Source of the DNA: Cryptosporidium bovis
Taxonomy: Eukaryota; Apicomplexa; Conoidasida; Eucoccidiorida; Cryptosporidiidae
NCBI GenBank assembly: GCA_009768925.2
Contig: VHIT02000032.1
Location: forward strand, 1-43,253
Reading direction: 5' to 3'
Length of the DNA: 43,253 nucleotides
Below the pieces are notes generated by a model. It had not been told where the DNA came from. It did no database searches and worked only from the letters and a program-made list of their open reading frames with translations. A program made the position numbers and the translations under genes. This document shows positions 1-8,475 of the stretch, piece after piece. Each line of letters begins with the position of its first letter. Position 1 is the stretch's first letter.

Positions 1-1193
1 GTTCTGGGTAGTGGTGGTGGCGGTGGTGGTGGTGGTGGTGGTGGTGGTGGTGGTGGTGGCGGTGGTGGTCCACCACTATCATCTGGATCATAATCAACTG
101 GTGGTAGTTGTGGGAGTTGCTGTGGCCGTGAAGGGTCTGAAGGACCTAAGTCACGTCTTCCACCATCACTTAGATCATAATCAATTGGTGGTGTTGGTGG
201 TCGTCGTCGTGGTGAATGGGCTGGGCCATGCATTCCACTACCACTAGTGAAGCCACCGTGGCCTTTGAATCCTGAAGGATAACCTGAACCATATGTAGAG
301 CCTTCACCTCGGATTCTAGTATCAGTTGAAGATCCACCAGGACCATGTTTACTGTAACCTCCTCCTCCTCCTCTCTTCTTTTCTCTATCTCCTTCCCCAC
401 CACCTCTTCCTCCACCCGTATGACGGGATAGTATAGCAGCCATATCACGCCTAATGTATTTCTTACAATCATTCTTTCTTGTTTTAAAGGAGTCTCTAGC
501 TGAATTTAATCCTGATATGTCAGATTCACACAATTCCAGTGATAATCTAAGTGTCTCATGGCTGCGGCGCGTTGTTTTCCTTGGATCATGCAACATTGCT
601 TCAAGTTTTGACTTAACAGAATTCAGAATGGGTAAAAGTTCAGAAGAAAGCTTTTTCCCAGCAGAGGCTGTAAAATAAGGATAAGGAGCACAACCAATGG
701 GATTTCGTTTAAAACTGATATCTTTGTTTTTCGTAAGTATTTTGTATAACAAACATCTGAGTAATTTAAGTAACGACTCTTTAAAACCAGAATCAATATG
801 TGACATAATATGACCTGTGGGAGATACATTACGACTTTTGGAATAATAAAATCCATAAATACTTGTTTTCAATTCCTCAAGTAATCCAGAAATAACAACC
901 TTGCTACACTTTTCACTCGGATCAATATCTCCAGGATAACCCATACTTTCCGCAATAACAACAATTTTTTCGACCTCTAATTCTTGCAAAACAATTGAAG
1001 TAAGTGATTCGAACCCTACCTGAGAAGTACCTACTCCACCTTCTGCTTTAAGGAATGAAACATCGGACAAAAACACATCTTTAACCTTAAAAAAGCTTCT
1101 AGAAACCTGTAAGTAATTATCGTAAAAAAAAGTTGTAATTAATACTGAAGACAAAAGTATGCTCAACATATTTTTGTTGATATTTAAATTCAT
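1..1193 (-). CDS. Secreted polyproline-tailed protein of the cysteine-hairpin family (3' end outside window)
   Basis: An open minus-strand frame runs from the ATG at 1193 to the left edge (about 397 codons), with no stop inside the window. Residues 1-33 form a signal peptide (MNLNINKNMLSILLSSVLIT...). Residues about 40-250 are helical with five cysteines: C96, C147, C168, C222 and C243. C168 opens a segment that matches the downstream neighbours: C-x4-Y-F, then K-S-K-L-E ending exactly 30 residues after the Cys. A Gly/Arg/Lys linker (about 260-290) and a Gly/Pro region with two IDYD/VDYD motifs lead into a run of prolines, encoded by the GGT/GGC tract at about 11-70. I recognise no known domain. 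It is first of four co-oriented genes. The frame, codon use and signal peptide make coding certain; the function is unknown. Confidence 0.85.
   Translation of the reverse strand, partial: MNLNINKNMLSILLSSVLITTFFYDNYLQVSRSFFKVKDVFLSDVSFLKAEGGVGTSQVGFESLTSIVLQELEVEKIVVIAESMGYPGDIDPSEKCSKVVISGLLEELKTSIYGFYYSKSRNVSPTGHIMSHIDSGFKESLLKLLRCLLYKILTKNKDISFKRNPIGCAPYPYFTASAGKKLSSELLPILNSVKSKLEAMLHDPRKTTRRSHETLRLSLELCESDISGLNSARDSFKTRKNDCKKYIRRDMAAILSRHTGGGRGGGEGDREKKRGGGGGYSKHGPGGSSTDTRIRGEGSTYGSGYPSGFKGHGGFTSGSGMHGPAHSPRRRPPTPPIDYDLSDGGRRDLGPSDPSRPQQLPQLPPVDYDPDDSGGPPPPPPPPPPPPPPPPPPPLPR
11..70. repeat. GGT/GGC triplet tract encoding polyproline on the minus strand
   Basis: About twenty nearly perfect GGT triplets with a few GGC interruptions, read as CCA/GCC... 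on the coding minus strand. Such tracts expand and contract easily, so the proline count is likely to vary between isolates or assemblies. Confidence 0.8.
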
Positions 1194-2357
1194 TCTTCTA
1201 ATAAATATTTAAAGACCCATGAATAGTAAAATAATAAAATAAATAAAAAATAATCCAATTAAAGAATTAAATGTGAAATAAAATGAAGTTATAATTATTT
1301 AAGCTGGTCACATTTTTATGCCTATTTACCTGTGTAACAGGTACAATACCACCGTTTACATTCCGCACATTTTTTTCCTAAGCGGTTTTTTTAATTATGG
1401 TAGAAAGAAAAAATAGTGAGATAACATACACACGATATGCTACCATTCTAAAATTAGTCTATTATTATGCTGATTTGATAGTATTACACGTGAAATTTTA
1501 CACACTTTGACAACCAAGCCAAATTAACGCCATTTATTTTAAATTTACATATATATACTATAAAATTTTGTTATAATTAATATCTTTTCCGGTATAGAAA
1601 AGAATAAAACTTTCTATATAGAACTCATGTTAAAAGAATAACATAATTCACTTAAATACGTAAAAACATCCTTATTTTTATGTGAGCATAAGAAATTGCT
1701 TTTGAATGTGCATTAACACAAAAAATTTTATCAAGGTCTAGGTAAGCACAGAAGAATGGCGGTAAAATGTCAGAGTAGATAGAGGGGGAGGGTAAGAGGG
1801 CTCGAATTTCGCGGAAATACAATTGAGGAGTGACAGCGGGGCTTTGACAAGCCTTTTATGTGACATACTTTCACCCTTTCTTTTTCCCCCTACATAGACC
1901 TCCACAACACGCATCTCCATTTATTTTTACAATTAGAAAGTTGAATGTTAGTGTATTCTAATTTCCCTGAATCTAGTCTTATACTAATTAGTTGTCAAAT
2001 TAGTGTATTTATTTTAGGTCATAAATATACATAAAGGAGATTACGTAGTGGATAGAATGTATTAAAATGTTCAATTAGTTACTTACAACTAGAGAAGTTT
2101 TTTGTCTCTTTAAAGAGATGAGTCTACAGTCAGAGATGGGTGAAATGCAGATGTGTAAGACGGTGTTCTTGTGTTCACTTAATTTGTTCGTGACATAAAT
2201 TATGAAATAATTGTTATTTTATACTTGAGTGTTTATAAGAACACAATTATTCGTAAAGAGTGATTTATCGCTTAAAACTTTATTTTTATTTCGGTAAATG
2301 CCATATTCGAGTTGCATTGGTGATGTTGTTAAATGTACATAGAACGCAATATACCTA
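1194..2357. other. Intergenic, no gene recognised
   Basis: This AT-rich spacer holds the promoter of the first gene and the 3' flank of the next. The only notable content is a GC-richer island at about 1738-1920. That island carries a 60-codon minus-strand ORF (ATG at 1920) and opposed G-rich and C-rich runs that could pair. The ORF has no recognisable domain or signal peptide, and I do not call it a gene. No tRNA, rRNA or spliceosomal RNA signature was recognised. Confidence 0.5.
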
Positions 2358-3302
2358 TTAGAATTTAGTTTCTTCCGGTCTTGACGTTCCAATGTTATTA
2401 CTACCACCTTCAGATTCACTTTTAAGAATATCAAGAGTAAATTGACTCATTCTTTCATTACAATTATTCTGTATATCAACAAAAGGTCGTCCTAGAGTTT
2501 TATCATTATTATGATTGTACCAATCTTTTAAATATAAATCAACATCTTTAATAGAATTCATCATTTCTTTCTTTTCTTTAATTTCATTCTTCAAGACTCT
2601 TTTTGCACAATCACAAACATATCGGTTAATTTTGCATAATTCTTTCACATAAGACTTTAAAAGTTTCATATTGTTATTCATATAAGAAATTTTATCAGAG
2701 TATAGTTCCGACTTTACAAGTTTTTGTTTGAGTTCTTCTTGATCATATTTGTATACACTATTAGTATGAGATAACATATTTGTTGATTTTACACTAGTCC
2801 TTTTTCCACTTTCGAGTAAATGCAATGTTAATACCCTGCAATCAATACAAAAAAATAAAGATTCACTCCATCTATTGTATTCTGACTTGTATTTTCCCAA
2901 TTCTTGCTTGGCCTCTTGTAGCATCTTTGAAATACCCCTGCATCTACAAATGAGACGCCTCAAAAGCTTACATCTACGTCCACACGATTTTGAAACTTCT
3001 TCCATCTTTTTAACTGCACAAAGAAAGCTTTTGTAAAAAAATGATGCTTTTGCTTCTGCAAGTTGTACCGTTAAAAATAATTCGGGATTACACTCGGCAA
3101 CATTGATTACTCTATGAACTTTGTTATCATCACCCCCAACCGCTTTTAACTTCAGTAGACTACTCTCATGAATTACTGAAAAGTAGTTATATTTAATACC
3201 ATTGTCCAATTGAATACCTTTTCCAGTTATCTTTGAGACAGAAATCAGTAGTGTAATTCCAAAAAACAGAAAAATACAAAGAGTTCTGCTTTTGCCACCC
3301 AT
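2358..3302 (-). CDS. Secreted cysteine-hairpin family protein, short member (314 aa)
   Basis: Starts at the ATG at 3302. Residues 1-27 are a signal peptide with a hydrophobic core (LCIFLFFGITLLISVS). The mature part is basic and helical. Cysteines sit at C71, C107, C111, C119, C121, C152 and C155. This gives C-x35-C, then a tight C-x3-C-x7-C-x-C cluster, then C-x30-C. The same arrangement occurs in the two genes that follow. A second, weaker copy at about 220-275 keeps a C-x-C pair but lacks the distal Cys. No low-complexity tail and no transmembrane segment after the signal. Neighbours on both sides are paralogues in the same orientation, which suggests tandem duplication. Function unknown. 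Confidence 0.85.
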   Translation of the reverse strand: MGGKSRTLCIFLFFGITLLISVSKITGKGIQLDNGIKYNYFSVIHESSLLKLKAVGGDDNKVHRVINVAECNPELFLTVQLAEAKASFFYKSFLCAVKKMEEVSKSCGRRCKLLRRLICRCRGISKMLQEAKQELGKYKSEYNRWSESLFFCIDCRVLTLHLLESGKRTSVKSTNMLSHTNSVYKYDQEELKQKLVKSELYSDKISYMNNNMKLLKSYVKELCKINRYVCDCAKRVLKNEIKEKKEMMNSIKDVDLYLKDWYNHNNDKTLGRPFVDIQNNCNERMSQFTLDILKSESEGGSNNIGTSRPEETKF

Positions 3303-3537
3303 ATCAAGTAACTATACCCTTTTTTCACTTTAATATATTCAATGTACTAATTTAAAAAATCGGAAAAAAATGCCGTTTTGTGTAAATTTAATGTCTAACC
3401 TCAATTAAGGTCTACGGTGGCCATGTATTGTATGGATTCTTGTAAATAATAACGATTGCAACCATAATCCCACATGTTTTTCACACAAATTACTAATTTA
3501 ATTCAAATACCTATTTTGCTCCTATTTGTTCACACTA

Positions 3538-3561
3538 CACACATTTTTGGCGGCAAGTGTG
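3538..3561. promoter_or_regulatory. CACAC-TTGGCGGCA-GTGTG composite element
   Basis: A GGCGGC core at 3549-3554 is flanked by CACAC (3538-3542) and GTGTG (3557-3561), an inverted pair. It lies about 240 bp upstream of the ATG at 3302. E2F-like GGCGCC/GGCGGG motifs are known enriched elements in Cryptosporidium promoters; assigning this one is inference. Confidence 0.45.
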
Positions 3562-3609
3562 CCATTTTTTACATGAGAATATATCTATGTAATGTATTAG
3601 AGAGGAGTA

Positions 3610-5514
3610 TTAAATCCATTCACTGGCATAAGAATAGATATTTTTGCTTGTAGAGCCTTGACTTTTATCCTCTGTATCGGTGTAACCCTTATTAGTTGCC
3701 CCGATTTTCGAATGCTTATCGTCATGTTTTTCATTACTTTCGCTTTGTTCGCCCTCAAAATCGCTTTTTGCCTTGGTTTCCAAACTTACTGTCTGGAAGA
3801 ACTTGGATTCAAGAATAATGAGTGAATTTGGATCCGCCTTTGCATATTTTGGATATTGTACGGTCAAAATGCCTTGGGTAGACTCCACGTCTTTTCTTAC
3901 GCCTTCTTCAGTTACGTATTGAGCCGTTTCAGGTATATATTGAGAGAATTCATTGTTTAAAATCAAATAATTTTTGCAGAAAGATATTTTTTTTTCTAAA
4001 ATAGTTTCATGGTTCGCTAATTTGTTTAAATCGTTACTCAATTCTTCATGTACTTTTCTGAGGTAGGAGCATAATTTAGATGATCCACATTTAAAACAAG
4101 TAATACTGCATTTCGGCGTGCACTTGTCTCTCAAAATTACATCAAGCTTTGACTTAGTCTTGCCTAATCCGATATTAACATATTCAACAAATGCCAAATA
4201 GTCTAACATTAAATAATACTGTCCCAAAGTACACTTTTCATAATTGTAATTTTGATTTGGTGGAGTTAATATTGGAGTAGAAGTTGATAAGTGGGATGTT
4301 TTTGCTATGGAACACTGAGTAGTTAATATAATTGAGTCCACGAAATCAAATCTTAATTTAAAGTATAACTTGGTATATTTTTTCAGCATTTTTTTAATTT
4401 TCGTACACCCTGTAATGATTCTTATGTATTTGTTCTTTTTATCAAAACAATTTTTTAAGTTATATTCAGTAGCGGCTGATTTGAGTTTACAAAGGTTAAT
4501 TAAATAGTGAAACAAAACTTTTCCCATAACTTCTGATATTTTTTTACAACTTTTCTCGCAATATTGAAATTCATTTCTCCTCTTTGGTATGTGTAAAATC
4601 ATTGAAATTAAAGTTCTCCATGGCACTAGTTTAAAATCAGAACTCAATATTTTTTTTAGTTTTAATATACTCTCATCGGAGTCCAATTCTAACTTGAATT
4701 CATCTGGACTGTATATAATCTGATGTTCAACTCTCCCTGCCTCAGAATCAATGACTAATTCATCCATATCTGCATTCATACCATAATAACTGCTTAATTT
4801 TTCCTCAGGAATCATTCCTGAAGATCCATCTCCTTTTCTTTGTGTATCTTCAGAGGTTTTGCCACTTTTTGGATCAGAAGAGCGTCTTTCTGAAGACTTT
4901 TCTATTTCACTATGAATTGTTCTATCTTTTGACAATTTCACAGCGGAGCTGGTCTCTGAATCAGATGAATGATCATATACCCTTGTAACGGTAGGTCCTG
5001 ACAGATGTGAAGAACTAGATGATTTAAGTGATGATGAACGCGTTGAAGATGGTGAATCACTTTTATTGAATATTGACTTCAACAGTGAAGACTTCTTTTT
5101 TTTATCTTTAGCAATATATTTTTTAACATTTCCTGGGTTTTTTACAGTGTAAATAAGTAAATCTAGTAGTTCTCTTCTATTGAAAGGTATTCCAGATTCA
5201 CTAATATTTGGCAACGTTTTTGAATCCAAATAAATATTTACTGCAGTCTTACACTGAGCAATGTCGGCTTCAATTCCTCTCTCTAAAGACTCAGTATAAA
5301 GATACTTGATCAATGATTCAACGGAATCCACCAAAAAAATATCATTCTTTACCCTTTTAGGTTTTAAATCTCCATGAGTTTCATAATCAGAATTTTCATT
5401 TTCTGAATCATTCGATGTTGCTTTTAATAGGCTAACAGGAACCAAAGAAGAACCATTAACTGACAATTCACAAACTAATCCAAAAAAATGCAATAAAACA
5501 ATCCAAACTTTCAT
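3610..5514 (-). CDS. Secreted cysteine-hairpin family protein, long member (634 aa)
   Basis: Starts at the ATG at 5514. Signal peptide at residues 1-22 (WIVLLHFFGLVCEL). A charged N-terminal part (30-140) is followed by a Ser-rich, probably disordered stretch (140-245). Two cysteine/helix modules follow. Module 1 has C342-x13-C356-x13-C370-x30-C401. Module 2 has C428-x36-C465, then a cluster C469, C473, C476, C482, then x30 to C513. The Cys spacings match the neighbour at 6088-7389 almost exactly. The C-terminal 100 residues are hydrophilic. No catalytic motif is visible. The Ser-rich segment could be O-glycosylated, as in known Cryptosporidium mucin-like proteins, but this is inference. Coding is certain, the role unknown. 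Confidence 0.87.
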   Translation of the reverse strand: MKVWIVLLHFFGLVCELSVNGSSLVPVSLLKATSNDSENENSDYETHGDLKPKRVKNDIFLVDSVESLIKYLYTESLERGIEADIAQCKTAVNIYLDSKTLPNISESGIPFNRRELLDLLIYTVKNPGNVKKYIAKDKKKKSSLLKSIFNKSDSPSSTRSSSLKSSSSSHLSGPTVTRVYDHSSDSETSSAVKLSKDRTIHSEIEKSSERRSSDPKSGKTSEDTQRKGDGSSGMIPEEKLSSYYGMNADMDELVIDSEAGRVEHQIIYSPDEFKLELDSDESILKLKKILSSDFKLVPWRTLISMILHIPKRRNEFQYCEKSCKKISEVMGKVLFHYLINLCKLKSAATEYNLKNCFDKKNKYIRIITGCTKIKKMLKKYTKLYFKLRFDFVDSIILTTQCSIAKTSHLSTSTPILTPPNQNYNYEKCTLGQYYLMLDYLAFVEYVNIGLGKTKSKLDVILRDKCTPKCSITCFKCGSSKLCSYLRKVHEELSNDLNKLANHETILEKKISFCKNYLILNNEFSQYIPETAQYVTEEGVRKDVESTQGILTVQYPKYAKADPNSLIILESKFFQTVSLETKAKSDFEGEQSESNEKHDDKHSKIGATNKGYTDTEDKSQGSTSKNIYSYASEWI

Positions 5515-5707
5515 TTCATAAATACTAATTTATAGATCTGTTAATGATTATGGCCTCAATTACTTAAATATTACAATAAAATTATAAGAAATTGAAGCTA
5601 ATCAGAAAAATATAACAAAATTAACCACAAGTTACCATAAAAACAGACTTCAACAGGTTAATCTTTATATAATTAGCTCTATTCTCATTACTCATCTTTA
5701 AATGTGC

Positions 5708-5725
5708 TGCCGCCAGAACATGCAA
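5708..5725 (-). promoter_or_regulatory. TGCATG + TGGCGGCA composite element
   Basis: Read on the minus strand this is TTGCATGTTCTGGCGGCA. It lies about 200 bp upstream of the ATG at 5514, in the gene's own orientation. The identical 18-mer occurs at 11743-11760, about 230 bp upstream of hexokinase, again co-oriented. TGCATG is a typical apicomplexan AP2 core and GGCGGC is E2F-like; the binding factors are inferred. Confidence 0.5.
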
Positions 5726-5773
5726 TTTCTCTAAAAGCAATGGAAAGTGTACATACAATAAAAGCAAGAACGT

Positions 5774-5803
5774 GGGGGGGGGGGNNTGGGGGGGGGGGGG
5801 GGG
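5774..5803. repeat. Poly-G tract with two ambiguous bases
   Basis: Eleven G, then NN, then T, then sixteen G. This is a homopolymer the assembly could not resolve, so the true length is uncertain. It lies about 260 bp upstream of the ATG at 5514. Confidence 0.9.
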
Positions 5804-6087
5804 AAAAGGGTCGCTTAAAAATGGCAAATAAACATTTAAATAAGTAAACATCAATTTTTGACAAGAGGGGAATGAATGTTATCCACTTATGGAAAAAGAC
5901 TATGGTATTGCTTTATCTTAGTGAGATGGTTTATAAATAACACGAGATAACGCCTTATTTATAACAGCCAAAATAACAAGGCTTTATTTGATCTTTTTTC
6001 GCATAAATTAAAAAATATGGATCAAAAGTTATAAAATTTTTATTTGAGCAAAACAGAGTTTATTCTTTTGGATCTCTCAAGTAGGTT

Positions 6088-7389
6088 TTATTTTTTTCCA
6101 CCTTTACCTTTACCTTTACCTTTACCTTTACCTTTACCTTTACCTTTACCTTTGCCTGTACTCACTTCTGGATCGAAGTTCCCACCATCGTCTTTGGGAG
6201 GACCGGAACTACCTTCGTCAGAAGTTCCCATTAGTCTCAAACCTTTTCCAGAGTTAGAACCAAGGAGGAAGCTGCTACAGAGGATTTGTGGTGAACGTGG
6301 ATTACTCAAATCAATATGTTTGTTTAATCCCATTTTTAGAAGTCTATCCATATTATTCTTACTTTTATCAAGGAGATTAGTATTTCCAGTAGCAGTTAAG
6401 TAATTGTAGCATCCTTCGATGTAAATTATAATTGAACGATGGTCTCTATTCAATGAATTGAGTTTTTCCTCAAAGAAAGTTAATTCATCCTGCAAACATT
6501 TGCATTTTTTCTTGCTTTTTTTACATATATGTTTACAACAACCTTGACACTTTTTCAAGCTTTTTTCTAGTTCCCGTAACACACGTTGATAGACATTCAT
6601 CATAGAAACCGCATTTTTATTGTCTAATAAGGAGAAAAAGTAATCATCACCTGTACATGTTACTAAATTTTGTTCAGAAGTTGATCCAAGAGGACTATTT
6701 TTAATGTGTTCTTCGTAATTACTTGTTAAACTCAACAGATTACATGAATAAACATTTTTATATCCTACTTTCAACCTTTCACCTGTTTCTGAAATTTCAT
6801 TTTTTAATAGAAAGGCATTTCTTCTTAAACTTTCGCATCTCCTAAACAATCTTGCAAGTTTATTTTTTCCATCACGACAGTTTTCCCATAAATAATCATT
6901 TAATAAGTTATACTTACATTCTAACATGACTAACTTAACTAACAAATCAGCTAAAAATCCTTCCTCTCTATTTAATGTTTCACTACTACAGTCCATTTTC
7001 AAGATTTTTCCAAGAGTGAGGAACATTTCTTCTGCATGTGGCCCAGAACTTGGTTGTGAAGGCCCTATACCAGTACTAACTGAAAGAGGTGAAGGTGGTG
7101 GGGTTGGAAAATTGTTATTATCATCATCTGACGGGTCACCATCAAAGCCATCATTGTAGATTCCTGATCCAAAACCATTTTGGCCCTGCCCATTATTTCC
7201 AGATGTTCCTTCATCTGGGTCTTCATACCCAGAGTTTTGATCTCCAGTTGGACCTCCAGGATATTCCTCACTTAATTTCAAAAAAGATTGCTTTTCCTCC
7301 GAATATAAACCATTAAAATCTATACTTATTACATTCAAGAGGAATTTAACTAAAAATATTGTGAAAACGACCTTATCTAATTTACTCAT
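6088..7389 (-). CDS. Secreted cysteine-hairpin family protein with Gly-Lys repeat tail (433 aa)
   Basis: Starts at the ATG at 7389. Signal peptide or anchor at residues 1-22 (VVFTIFLVKFLLNVIS). An acidic Gly/Asn/Asp/Pro-rich linker (40-120) precedes two cysteine modules. Module 1 has C158-x12-C171-x13-C185-x30-C216. Module 2 has C245-x35-C281, a cluster C284, C285, C289, C296, C298, then x28 to C327. The spacings match the 634-residue neighbour closely. The C-terminus is a (Gly-Lys)n tail ending GGKK, encoded by a six-base tandem repeat. A strongly basic tail on a secreted protein could bind acidic glycans or nucleic acid; that is speculation. Confidence 0.87.
   Translation of the reverse strand: MSKLDKVVFTIFLVKFLLNVISIDFNGLYSEEKQSFLKLSEEYPGGPTGDQNSGYEDPDEGTSGNNGQGQNGFGSGIYNDGFDGDPSDDDNNNFPTPPPSPLSVSTGIGPSQPSSGPHAEEMFLTLGKILKMDCSSETLNREEGFLADLLVKLVMLECKYNLLNDYLWENCRDGKNKLARLFRRCESLRRNAFLLKNEISETGERLKVGYKNVYSCNLLSLTSNYEEHIKNSPLGSTSEQNLVTCTGDDYFFSLLDNKNAVSMMNVYQRVLRELEKSLKKCQGCCKHICKKSKKKCKCLQDELTFFEEKLNSLNRDHRSIIIYIEGCYNYLTATGNTNLLDKSKNNMDRLLKMGLNKHIDLSNPRSPQILCSSFLLGSNSGKGLRLMGTSDEGSSGPPKDDGGNFDPEVSTGKGKGKGKGKGKGKGKGKGGKK
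6101..6156. repeat. CCTTTA hexamer tandem repeat encoding the Gly-Lys tail
   Basis: About nine copies of a six-base unit, giving alternating Gly and Lys on the minus strand. Slippage by one unit keeps frame, so tail length should be polymorphic. It resembles, but is not, a TTTAGG-type telomere repeat, and it lies inside a coding frame. Confidence 0.85.
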
Positions 7390-8144
7390 ACTTAAAAGCT
7401 ATCTCTAAATCTAAAAACAGTTCCTAGTGTTTTACCGGGAAAAAAAATAGATTAAAATAAAACTTATTGTAAAGGTGTGAGGCAAAACACACATACAAAA
7501 CGGACCTAATATGTGTGGCGCTTTGTGATGTATACTCAATTTAACCCGAACAAATTTTTAACACATTTCGGCGCCATGTTTGTGTATAAAAATGTTCGGG
7601 TTTACAAGAAATTCACGTATATTTCCAAGTTTTACAGTGCAGGCAAGTCTAATCTTTCCTAGTTCAAGATTATTTGAATTTGTTAAGGGAATAAGTAAAT
7701 TAATGTTTATATACTAACTTAGTTGAGTATCGACGTAGCTTTTTTTGTTTTTGTTATTTACAGTTTTTAGTTTCTTTGATGTTACTTATTTAAGCAGTTA
7801 GCCGGGATTAATACAAATATACCCGTCTAATTGTAAGTTTCAGGAGTATTTAAATTCAATACCAATTGGATTTTTTTATTGTGGGTTTGATTCTGCTTTA
7901 ATTTGGAGTTTATCCTCTGCAGGAAAGGAAGAAGGTGTAATTTAATTTAGAATTAAGTGGTTGTAAATATAACATGCAAATATGCGGGGAAACTCGGTGA
8001 GCTTATAATAGTCACTTATGCTCTAGTTAGAGTCTCATGAAAAAAAAAGAATAGTGTGATGGTAAAATGTAATAATTATTTCTATCACTTGGTGGGGCAT
8101 ACAAATTTTGTAAATACTTTGTAGATGAGGCCATTTATTTATTG
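7390..8144. other. Intergenic promoter region of the Gly-Lys-tail gene
   Basis: AT-rich spacer with no gene recognised. It contains the inverted repeat centred near GGCGCC at 7543-7602 and several CACACA/TGTGTG words close to the ATG at 7389. The remainder up to 8144 shows nothing I can interpret. Confidence 0.5.
7543..7602. promoter_or_regulatory. 60-bp imperfect inverted repeat around GGCGCC
   Basis: AACCCGAACA (7543-7552) is perfectly inverted as TGTTCGGGTT (7593-7602). Inside it ACACA (7561-7565) pairs with TGTGT (7581-7585), and the palindrome GGCGCC sits at 7570-7575. It lies about 180 bp upstream of the ATG at 7389. Likely a compound transcription-factor site; cruciform formation is possible but unproven. 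Confidence 0.55.
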
Positions 8145-8389
8145 TTAACTTATAAAAGAAATAATTCCATCTCTTGAGCAAGAGAAAGGCATTACTGCAT
8201 TATTTTCCTGGTAAACATGACATTGTTTTCCAATAAATAAGCATGGTTCTTCGTTTTTGTTGTTATTAACTTGTGAAATGGCGGATATATTACTAAAAAG
8301 AAAGAAAACTACACTTATTTTTTCTCTGAAATCATAATTTTTTGAAGGAAGAGCACAACATAACTCGTTATACTGTTTAAATAATGGTA
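8145..8389 (-). CDS. Probable terminal exon of a spliced small gene (5' exons not resolved)
   Basis: This minus-strand frame is open for about 88 codons, ends at the TAA at 8145-8147, and has no ATG near its start. A good acceptor (ATTTTTAG, exon from 8389) is preceded about 40 bases upstream by a CACTAAC branch-point-like word. The encoded segment contains a hydrophobic stretch (KISVVFFLFSNISAIS), then four cysteines in EEPCLFIGKQC...PFSCS. One possible first exon is a short ATG at about 8510. It joins in frame only through a weak acceptor at 8410/8411, so I leave the start open. No family recognised. Splicing is inferred from the missing start codon and these signals. Confidence 0.35.
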
Positions 8390-8475
8390 CTAAAAATTTT
8401 GGATCGCAACTTCAACATGTGATCAGGTTAGTGATTGTTTGGAACACATTAATTTCACTGCCTAGATATTCAACA

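Larger units (their letters stand above)
5515..6087. other. Intergenic with promoter and homopolymer tract
   Basis: Contains the upstream region of the 634-residue gene, including the 18-bp element at 5708-5725 and the G-run with two unresolved bases at 5774-5803. No gene was found. The ORF across the G-run exists only because of the undetermined bases. Confidence 0.6.

Noticed and set aside
1848-1862. U5 snRNA-like loop (GCCTTTTA)
   Set aside because: The conserved loop needs GCCTTTTAC with a flanking stem; the next base differs and no stem or Sm site is evident.
5621-5854. ORF across the poly-G with two undetermined residues
   Set aside because: It depends on unresolved bases and a homopolymer and has no other protein-like feature.
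6101-6156. Interstitial telomere repeat
   Set aside because: The unit is CCTTTA/TAAAGG and lies wholly inside a coding frame as Gly-Lys codons; the expected Cryptosporidium telomere unit is TTTAGG-like.
1-7389. Assignment to named Cryptosporidium secreted families (MEDLE, SKSR and similar)
   Set aside because: None of the name-giving sequence signatures could be found, so the family is left unnamed.
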